Positions 1 to 5,245 of a DNA stretch of 5,245 bases are shown one piece after another. The stretch is from NCBI GenBank assembly GCA_023410885.1, contig JAEYPI010000270.1, positions 1 to 5,245 on the forward strand, given 5' to 3'. The notes beneath the pieces were generated by a model that ran no database searches, was not told the DNA's origin, and saw only the letters and a program-made list of their open reading frames with translations. The translations under genes were made by a program, and so were the position numbers. Positions within the stretch are counted from its first letter, which is position 1. Each line of letters opens with the position of its first letter. Source of the DNA: Bacillota bacterium (lineage in GTDB: Bacteria > Bacillota > Clostridia > DSM-8532).

Positions 1-2555
1 ATTCGCAAGTCCTTTGATGGTATACTTTCGTACTCGAATATAGTATTTCTTAATTTTGTTTGAATGCTTTTTATCTCTTGCCAACTATTTATTAGTATAT
101 CAATTGATGAGCCATAAATAACACTTCGTAATTTTGCTATGTCGTTTAGCTCTGTATTAATGCAACACTTAGTAATAACTTTTGCACATTGTAAACCTTT
201 GTGACTTATCCATGCTTCTTTAATTGGAATTCCAGAACCAATAACTTGAAATTCTGAACATATATCACGCAGGGATTTACAAGCATTTAAGTAAACCGAC
301 CTTCTCCTAAAAGCTTCAATAGCATTCTTAGCATAACTTATCTTTGTCTCAATCTGGTAAGACAGCTTCAACCATACTTCTACAATATTTTCATGAGGAA
401 TATAATTTTCTTTTAGCTCAACTAACCGTTCTCGAAAAGCGGAAAAGCTATCCTCAATTTTCTCTCTTACTGTTTGTTTGAGGTCCCATGATTTTCTTAT
501 AGTAAGCCAACTAGATGTGATCTCTAAGACTTTACTAAGTTTATTTCTTCCCATGTCATTTAATTGGCCGACTTCTCGCCATATAGATATTGGCAATTCA
601 GATTGGAACTTTATCTCCATAGCTTTTAAATTGTTTATTATAGATGTTCTTTTTGACCAAGGTAACCAATCAAACTTATTTTTTGGTAAAGACAATAATG
701 ACGAATATTTAGATAACCAACTTATAATTAAATCTATATCAGCACAAATCTCTTCTGGTATATTATAATTGACTAATTCGGATAATTGGAGATCCATTTT
801 AATTTTTAAATGATTCATTTCATTGATTAAGGGCAATAGTTCAGTAATTTTCTTTCTAATATTAGAAATAGCTCCAGAAGCTCTATCAATCCACTTATTT
901 ATATCATCTTCATCTTCCCATACATCATACCCTTTATCCCATGAATATGGTTGGAGATATTCTTCTAATGGTAATTTTAATGTGCTTTTAAACCTATCAT
1001 ACCAATCACTTATTGTCTCTAGGCTATTATCAATTGTAAGCCAATCCCAATTACTAACTTGGTCAAAAGCTAGGCCAACCTTTTGTGCAATATCATTTCT
1101 TGATAACTCAAGTGCTTTTATTTCATATAAATATTTCTTCCTCTGTTGTTCATCAACTTTTATTACATTTTCAAAACTAGTAATTTGGTTAAGCCAATCT
1201 TCAAATGGAGAAAATACAGTATTATAAAATGCTTCAGGATCAATAAGGTACCCAATATTGCACAAGTCATTTACCAATTTGGATTTTTCGCTATTAAGTT
1301 TTTCTCTAGACGCTTTAAAAACACCATATGCATTTATTGCAGATTGAATAGCTTGACTCACTCTTTGAGGTAACTGGCTACCCATCAAAGCTTCAAGTTT
1401 CTGTTTTTGGGAAATTAGCTGCTTCTGCCTTTCATTATACGAAGCAACTGACTTATTACCATATGAAGTAGCTTGGATTGAATTTAAAGTCCTTCGTAGC
1501 GTCTCCTCAATATTACTATTCCTTTTGGCGCCGGCTCTAATAGCAATCGGAAAAATGTTTTCAAATGGCTCTAGTCTTTCCCTAACAACATCAACTGCCT
1601 GATTATTATTACTAGCAAATAGAACGCTTGTGCCATTTGACCAAGCATTTAATAACAAGGAAAGAACGACTTGACTTTTACCGCATCCAGGAGGGCCACT
1701 TATAACTGAAATAGGTTTTGATTTCAGTATTTCTTCAACAGCTATATGCTGAGATTTGTTAAGTGGTACTATAGGTAAGATGTTTATGTCTTTTTGAATA
1801 TAACTATAATCCCCAATATCATGCAACAGTCTGAGTCCACCAATTTTATCAGGGGTTATTTCCAGATCTTTCTCCAATTTATTGTAATCCCTCATTAAGT
1901 TTTTAGTTAGTGAAGTAGACGATGGCGGGGTAAATAGTACCCAACTACTAGGTTTTTCTAATATTTTATCTTGTGGAAACTCTTTATTCAATTCTTGCCC
2001 TAAGTCAGGTAAATTACTGGTTATCAGTTTCACTAAACATTCAGTAAGGTCTATTCCTTCAGCCTCACAAATTAGTTGGGACTTCTCTATTAGAGTTGAT
2101 ACAATTTTATCAATAGGCTCCTCTACTGAAACGCACCTTTGTTCTAAAAAATTATAAACTAAGGGGGACATATCCCAAAATCCTTGCTCCGGAATTATTT
2201 CTATTACGTCATCTTCATTAACATGAATATTAACTTCCCTATATATAACTGGAAGCCATTTTAGTTCCCATTTATTACTCTCTCTTCTCTCCCATTTACA
2301 CCAACATGGTCCCCCTATAAACATTTCACCAATATCTTGTCTTCTAATTGCCCTTATCAAAGATTGATTTGTAACATCATCTTGATTTATAAACCAAGGA
2401 CCTGAAAATGACTTAGGGCTAAAGTTTCGAATCGACGACCACCTATCAGATACCATGTTATTGATTGTTAATGAGAAAAAAGTTTCTTCCGCTCTGCGTG
2501 TAATCTCCTTATGAAATTTAACAATATCTAACCAAGGAATTACTCTACTCTTCAT
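1..2555 (-). CDS. Large SF1 (Upf1/DNA2-like) helicase, N-terminal 851 residues, 3' end beyond window
   Basis: I translated this frame by hand: it is open from an ATG at 2555-2553 to the left edge, with no stop. Residues 1-263 are a tryptophan-containing region of no domain I can name (GGPCWCKW at 81-88, LPVIYREV at 101-108). A canonical SF1 helicase start follows: PLNKSQ at 264-269 (Q motif, Gln269), Walker A GPPGCGKS at 287-294 (Lys293), and motif Ia VLFASNNNQAVDVVRERL at 311-328. Walker A ends in Ser rather than the commoner Thr. Residues 329-851 are helical insertion: probable coiled coil at about 372-430, then amphipathic helices with recurrent Trp (454, 503, 505, 518, 546, 555, 613, 630, 633, 683, 690, 728, 782, 825). 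Motif II (DExx) and later motifs are absent, so they must lie past the left edge. Known of the family: ATP-driven translocation on nucleic acid. Inferred: anti-phage or other accessory role. The ATG was chosen for the GGGGTG site just upstream. Helicase class fairly sure, biological role unknown. Confidence 0.82.
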   Translation of the reverse strand, partial: MKSRVIPWLDIVKFHKEITRRAEETFFSLTINNMVSDRWSSIRNFSPKSFSGPWFINQDDVTNQSLIRAIRRQDIGEMFIGGPCWCKWERRESNKWELKWLPVIYREVNIHVNEDDVIEIIPEQGFWDMSPLVYNFLEQRCVSVEEPIDKIVSTLIEKSQLICEAEGIDLTECLVKLITSNLPDLGQELNKEFPQDKILEKPSSWVLFTPPSSTSLTKNLMRDYNKLEKDLEITPDKIGGLRLLHDIGDYSYIQKDINILPIVPLNKSQHIAVEEILKSKPISVISGPPGCGKSQVVLSLLLNAWSNGTSVLFASNNNQAVDVVRERLEPFENIFPIAIRAGAKRNSNIEETLRRTLNSIQATSYGNKSVASYNERQKQLISQKQKLEALMGSQLPQRVSQAIQSAINAYGVFKASREKLNSEKSKLVNDLCNIGYLIDPEAFYNTVFSPFEDWLNQITSFENVIKVDEQQRKKYLYEIKALELSRNDIAQKVGLAFDQVSNWDWLTIDNSLETISDWYDRFKSTLKLPLEEYLQPYSWDKGYDVWEDEDDINKWIDRASGAISNIRKKITELLPLINEMNHLKIKMDLQLSELVNYNIPEEICADIDLIISWLSKYSSLLSLPKNKFDWLPWSKRTSIINNLKAMEIKFQSELPISIWREVGQLNDMGRNKLSKVLEITSSWLTIRKSWDLKQTVREKIEDSFSAFRERLVELKENYIPHENIVEVWLKLSYQIETKISYAKNAIEAFRRRSVYLNACKSLRDICSEFQVIGSGIPIKEAWISHKGLQCAKVITKCCINTELNDIAKLRSVIYGSSIDILINSWQEIKSIQTKLRNTIFEYESIPSKDLR

Positions 2556-2559
2556 AAAA

Positions 2560-2565
2560 CACCCC
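2560..2565 (-). promoter_or_regulatory. Ribosome binding site of the helicase gene
   Basis: The minus strand reads GGGGTG followed by four T and then ATG. It is the only purine-rich, Shine-Dalgarno-like string close to the start of the open frame, and it decides the start at 2555. The match to the consensus is imperfect (it needs a G:U pair) and the spacing is slightly short, so initiation may be modest. An in-frame TTG lies a few codons upstream but has no such site. Confidence 0.5.
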
Positions 2566-2613
2566 AAACCACTGTCACGTAAATTAGAAAAGGAATACTT
2601 TCCATTATATCCT

Positions 2614-2642
2614 ATTATAGTATATCAGCGACATATCCTCAA
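2614..2642 (-). promoter_or_regulatory. Sigma-A type promoter P1 of the helicase gene
   Basis: On the minus strand a -35 box TTGAGG (2642-2637) is separated by exactly 17 bases from a perfect -10 box TATAAT (2619-2614). Transcription would start near 2607, giving a leader of about 50 nt before the ATG at 2555. A second TATAAT lies at 2609-2604, ten bases further downstream, but no good -35 box stands 16-18 bases before it. P1 faces the helicase gene, which marks this gene as the first of its transcription unit. Confidence 0.65.
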
Positions 2643-2644
2643 CT

Positions 2645-2667
2645 TTTATGTTCTAAGAGCACATAAA
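2645..2667. promoter_or_regulatory. 23-bp near-perfect palindrome, candidate operator of the helicase promoter
   Basis: Two 10-base arms, TTTATGTTCT (2645-2654) and AGCACATAAA (2658-2667), are reverse complements apart from one position and flank the centre AAG. The palindrome ends three bases upstream of the P1 -35 box and lies just downstream of the P2 start region. This is where an activator of P1 or a repressor of P2 readthrough would bind. The two-fold symmetry suits a dimeric helix-turn-helix protein. I could not match it to a known operator: it is not a LexA box, Fnr box or dehalobox. As RNA it could also form a hairpin, but no T tract follows, so a terminator is unlikely. Confidence 0.4.
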
Positions 2668-2682
2668 CCCATCCCTTTACTT

Positions 2683-2691
2683 ATTATACCA
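2683..2691 (-). promoter_or_regulatory. Possible upstream promoter P2 (extended -10)
   Basis: The minus strand has TGGTATAAT, an extended -10 element (TGn joined to a perfect TATAAT at 2688-2683). A recognisable -35 box is lacking, which is common for extended -10 promoters. Transcription would begin around 2676 and run through the palindrome at 2645-2667 into P1 and the helicase gene. In AT-rich DNA a TATAAT can arise by chance, so this is weaker than P1. Confidence 0.35.
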
Positions 2692-2700
2692 TTATCAAAA

Positions 2701-2922
2701 ATGTTGAAATATATTGTAGTATTTAAGGATATTACTGGGTTTTCATTTATTGAATATCTGAACAGTATCCGTATTCGGGAAGCAATGCGTCTGCTGGTGG
2801 AAACCCGGCTTAGCATCTGTGATATTTCAGGAAAGGTCGGACACGACAGCAGCACCCATTTCGGACGGGTTTTTAAGGAAATAGCCGGATGTTCGCCTTT
2901 ACAGTACAGAAAGTTGAATTAG
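2701..2922 (+). pseudogene. 3' remnant of an AraC-family transcriptional regulator
   Basis: The frame encodes 73 residues that match the distal half of the AraC-type DNA-binding domain. The visible blocks are VFKDITGFSFIEYLNSIRI (7-25, the end of the first helix-turn-helix and the linker helix), EAMRLLVETRLSICDIS (27-43), and the second helix-turn-helix with the family signature VGHDSSTHFGRVFKEIAGCSPLQYR (46-70). Normal members have about 250-300 residues with an N-terminal sensor domain and a complete 100-residue binding domain. Here everything before the first recognition helix is gone. The frame happens to stay open upstream to about 2515, but that stretch has no resemblance to AraC. No Shine-Dalgarno site precedes the ATG at 2701, so this Met is probably an internal or fortuitous codon. 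Its stop overlaps the convergent comEC stop by 4 nt. I judge it a dead remnant at a rearrangement junction. The family call is secure. Confidence 0.8.
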
Positions 2923-5245
2923 AACAAAACAGTAGAACACCTTAACATCATTTTTGGAGTCAGAGAACCGTCCCCTGACTCCTTGATTTCCACTAGAATG
3001 CCACCGTTTTCAAGGGTTTGAAACACTTTGATATCCCGCTCCAAAAGCCGATCCAATACATCCTGGCTGGGGTGTCCATAGGAGTTTTGACCAACGGAAA
3101 TGACGGCAATCCTGGGTTCTACCGCATCTAGAAAGCTGCTTTCTGAGGAGTATTTTGAGCCGTGATGGGCAACCTTCAAGAGCTCACACTGAAGCAGTCC
3201 CTCATCATTAATAATCCGCTTCTCTGTCTCGGCCCCAATATCTCCCGTGAATAGGGCGTTAAAATCTCCATAATCCAGCCTTGTCACTAAAGACAGTTCA
3301 TTGGCACTCGTTGTCGCCTCTTGAGGCATGAGCCATTCCTCCTCCAGAGGATAAAGAACGGTGAGTCTAAGGTTCTCTTCCCCTAAGAGCTCCTCTCCCT
3401 CTTTCACCCAGCTTATAGGGATACCCTTTTGAGTGGCATAATCGGTCAGTTCCCTCATTTCAACATCAGAAGCATCGGCTACGACCAGTCTTTTAACTTT
3501 CACCGCATCCAGAACACTCTTTAAGCCACCGATATGGTCTGCATGCCCATGAGTGGCCACTATGAGATCAATCTCAGTCATGTTAAGATCATAGAGCAAG
3601 GGCACTACAATACGCTCCCCAACGTAAGATTCCTCAGCATCATATATGCTTCCCCCGCCATCTATGATAATGTTCTTATTCTGCGGTGTTTGAATGAGAA
3701 TGCAATCCCCCTGCCCCACATCGGCAAAGTAGATACGCAGGGAACGGCTGGGGACAGCAGAAAAGACCAAAAGGACCCCGCATAGCAGCAAAATTCCTGC
3801 TAAGATAGGCCGGGATATTTCTTTTTGAAGTCTTGGATGGCCGTACCGAAGATAGAGCAGTAAGACATAATACAGGCCAACCAACAAGAGGCTGGGTGTT
3901 GCAAGACCTATCTCTGACCAAGGGATTTGAGCCAAATTCCGGGTGATAAAGAGAATAACAGCGGCGACAAATCGTGTCACAACCCCCAATAGTTGCCCCA
4001 ACGGAACAAAGAATGCACCAAAAATGGAAAGAAGCGCCCCCAGAAGAGTAAGAAATCCTGTAAAAGGCACAATTAAAAGATTAGAGAAAACAGATATTAC
4101 AGAAAAGGTATTAAAACTATAGGCAATGACCGGAATCACACCCAATTGGGCCGCCATAGTTCCGGCTAATGTGTTACGTATACTTTTAGGTATCTTAATC
4201 GAAAGCCGTTCGTAAATAGGCTTATGAAAGATCACCAAGGATAGGGTCGCAGAAAAAGACAGAATAAATCCCGTATCAAAAAGCATGTAGCTATTGGTTA
4301 GGAGTATGATAATCGCCGAGGCCGCCAATGAACAGTAGATGTCGGTTCTCCGCCAGAAGAGCATACCCGTCAAGGTTACACCCGCCATAATAGCCGCCCG
4401 GACTACAGAAGCCTCCATGCCCGTAGCAAAGACATAGAAGAGCATTAAGGGAAAGGATAAGGCAGACGACCATCTGCGGCTAAAGCCTATTCGCTGTAGA
4501 AACCAGAGTAGAGGGACCAGCAGGAAGGCGATGTTCGCACCTGAAACAGCCATGACATGGCTTAGTCCTGCCCGCCTGAAGTCCTCCTCCATTTCCTCCG
4601 GCATATCATCGGTATAGCCAATGAGCATACCAGAAAGCACAGAGGCCTCCCTTGGGGGCAGGTATTGATCCAGCGTTTTAAGAATCCCTTGACGTATCTT
4701 GTAGCCTGCTTCCTTGATCCAGAAAGCTTCTTTCCCCTCCATGAGAGCCATGGCTTGCATAGGTGTGCTCATTGTTCCCGAAATACCGCGTGCGGCAAAA
4801 AAGGTCTGTGCATCAAATCCACCAAGATTCCTTTGGCCTACCGGTATTTTTATTTCTCCCTTGATCCTTACTAATGCACCATATGTAACAGCTGCGGGTT
4901 CTTCTCCATAGAGGGTTACCCGTATGTGTTCATCCTCGAGGGTCGTCGTTTCAGCACCAATGATGGTTTTGGTGCGAAGTACAAAACGTGTTTTCCCGTC
5001 CAGGAATTCAGGCTCATCGTCTACCACACCTTCCACAGCTACACGTTGTCCTTCCCAAGGCTTAAAAACGGTGGAATGATGATCTTTATTAAGGCTATGA
5101 AGGCAATAGCCCACCAAAAGAAAGGGGACAGCCAGAAGGACAAATCGCGATACCTTGCTTTTTAGGGGGCGATAGAACAGAAGCATGGCAGCAAGGATCA
5201 AAGCAATGCACATCATTGCCCAAGTATGTGAAATATTTACATGTG
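2919..5245 (-). CDS. comEC: ComEC/Rec2-family competence DNA-uptake channel with C-terminal MBL-fold domain, 5' end beyond window
   Basis: ComEC forms the inner-membrane channel that carries single-stranded DNA into the cytoplasm during transformation. Numbering is from the in-frame ATG at 5216 (765 residues). Two N-terminal membrane segments lie at about 2-15 and 23-40. An OB-fold/DUF4131 region follows at about 53-152. The Competence domain spans about 180-460 and includes LSHVMAVSGANIAFL (218-232) and many hydrophobic helices. A last membrane helix is at about 467-487. The metallo-beta-lactamase domain starts with DVGQGD (499-504) and carries the metal motif THGHADH (555-561), FTGD (656-659), AHHGS (683-687) and GHPS (714-717), so all active-site elements are present. 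In Firmicutes this domain is thought to be the nuclease that degrades the non-entering strand. The frame has no stop between 5216 and the window edge, and no ribosome site precedes ATG 5216. The first membrane segment seems to be missing, so the true start lies outside. The last residues (from about 746) come from a REP-like palindrome and flanking DNA. Confidence 0.95.
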   Translation of the reverse strand, partial: HVNISHTWAMMCIALILAAMLLFYRPLKSKVSRFVLLAVPFLLVGYCLHSLNKDHHSTVFKPWEGQRVAVEGVVDDEPEFLDGKTRFVLRTKTIIGAETTTLEDEHIRVTLYGEEPAAVTYGALVRIKGEIKIPVGQRNLGGFDAQTFFAARGISGTMSTPMQAMALMEGKEAFWIKEAGYKIRQGILKTLDQYLPPREASVLSGMLIGYTDDMPEEMEEDFRRAGLSHVMAVSGANIAFLLVPLLWFLQRIGFSRRWSSALSFPLMLFYVFATGMEASVVRAAIMAGVTLTGMLFWRRTDIYCSLAASAIIILLTNSYMLFDTGFILSFSATLSLVIFHKPIYERLSIKIPKSIRNTLAGTMAAQLGVIPVIAYSFNTFSVISVFSNLLIVPFTGFLTLLGALLSIFGAFFVPLGQLLGVVTRFVAAVILFITRNLAQIPWSEIGLATPSLLLVGLYYVLLLYLRYGHPRLQKEISRPILAGILLLCGVLLVFSAVPSRSLRIYFADVGQGDCILIQTPQNKNIIIDGGGSIYDAEESYVGERIVVPLLYDLNMTEIDLIVATHGHADHIGGLKSVLDAVKVKRLVVADASDVEMRELTDYATQKGIPISWVKEGEELLGEENLRLTVLYPLEEEWLMPQEATTSANELSLVTRLDYGDFNALFTGDIGAETEKRIINDEGLLQCELLKVAHHGSKYSSESSFLDAVEPRIAVISVGQNSYGHPSQDVLDRLLERDIKVFQTLENGGILVEIKESGDGSLTPKMMLRCSTVLF
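2956..2982. repeat. REP-like 27-bp palindrome inside the 3' end of comEC
   Basis: GGAGTCAG (2956-2963) and CTGACTCC (2975-2982) are perfect 8-bp inverted arms around the 11-base centre AGAACCGTCCC. From memory, motifs of this kind (GGGGACGGTTCTCTGAC on the other strand) are dispersed in clostridial genomes near REP-associated Y1 transposases; I could not verify this here. It is read in frame in comEC as ESGDGSLTP and changes the C-terminus without breaking the frame. No T tract follows on either strand, so it is not a standard intrinsic terminator, although it may slow polymerase or protect mRNA ends at the convergent gene junction. Confidence 0.6.

Noticed and set aside
903..920. Acidic run WEDEDD (residues 546-551) as helicase motif II or a DEDD nuclease site
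   Set aside because: It is not preceded by a hydrophobic beta strand, and it sits in a helical tryptophan-rich stretch with no partner motifs around it.
478..1373. Plus-strand open frames of 75-134 codons at 478-768, 823-1227 and 1146-1373
   Set aside because: They lie antisense to the continuous 851-codon helicase frame, overlap each other, show low-complexity hydrophobic/serine-rich translations and have no ribosome binding sites.
2655..2720. Residual araC 5' coding sequence upstream of 2701, including an HINPS string in another frame at about 2661-2675
   Set aside because: HINPS resembles the usual AraC recognition-helix lead-in, but the distance to VFKDITG (about 44 nt) is wrong and the frame meets a stop. 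It is most likely chance.
2646..2855. Minus-strand 69-codon frame across the araC remnant
   Set aside because: It is the antisense shadow of the clear AraC-family sequence and covers the helicase promoter; its product resembles nothing.
2956..2982. The comEC 3' hairpin as an intrinsic terminator
   Set aside because: On the comEC strand the stem is followed by AAAAATG and on the other strand by TTGATTT, so no T tract follows. It is also located inside the coding sequence before the stop.
3534..5165. Short frames on both strands inside comEC
   Set aside because: All are shadows of comEC, whose frame is fully supported by domain motifs from end to end.
1..5245. CRISPR array, tRNA, rRNA or intact transposase
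   Set aside because: No regularly spaced repeats, tRNA-like folds or transposase motifs were seen. Apart from the 145-base promoter region, the window is coding or gene remnant.

Overview
The base composition, the Shine-Dalgarno-like site and the clostridial look of the ComEC protein suggest a low-to-mid GC Firmicute. A Desulfitobacterium/Peptococcaceae-type clostridium is my best guess, from family resemblance only and not tested. The window has two compositional blocks. Positions 1 to about 2700 are AT-rich: three 60-base lines I counted gave 27, 37 and 40% GC. The rest is more balanced: three lines inside comEC gave 38, 53 and 57%.

Layout. (a) 2555 down to 1, minus strand: one uninterrupted reading frame of at least 851 codons that leaves the window at its 3' end. 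It begins with a tryptophan-containing N-terminal region. This is followed by the Q motif, Walker A and motif Ia of a superfamily 1 (Upf1/DNA2-like) helicase, and then by more than 500 residues of helical, tryptophan-rich insertion. Motif II and the later helicase motifs must lie outside the window. (b) 2556-2700: a compact upstream region with a 17-bp-spaced promoter, a second extended -10 promoter and a 23-bp near-perfect palindrome between them. (c) 2701-2922, plus strand: the 3' remnant of an AraC-family regulator, cut off inside its DNA-binding domain. (d) 5245 down to 2919, minus strand: comEC, the DNA-uptake channel, open at the right edge. Its last codons run through a 27-bp REP-like palindrome and overlap the araC remnant tail-to-tail by 4 nt.

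Interpretation. comEC is a chromosomal competence gene. An AT-rich accessory block carrying a large helicase appears to have been placed next to it, with an amputated regulator marking the junction. Large SF1 helicases with unusual N-terminal domains and long insertions are frequent in anti-phage defence loci, so the left block is a candidate edge of a defence island. That role is inference, because neither the helicase C-terminus nor any partner gene is visible. comEC and the helicase share a strand but are separated by the convergent araC remnant, and nothing suggests that they work together.
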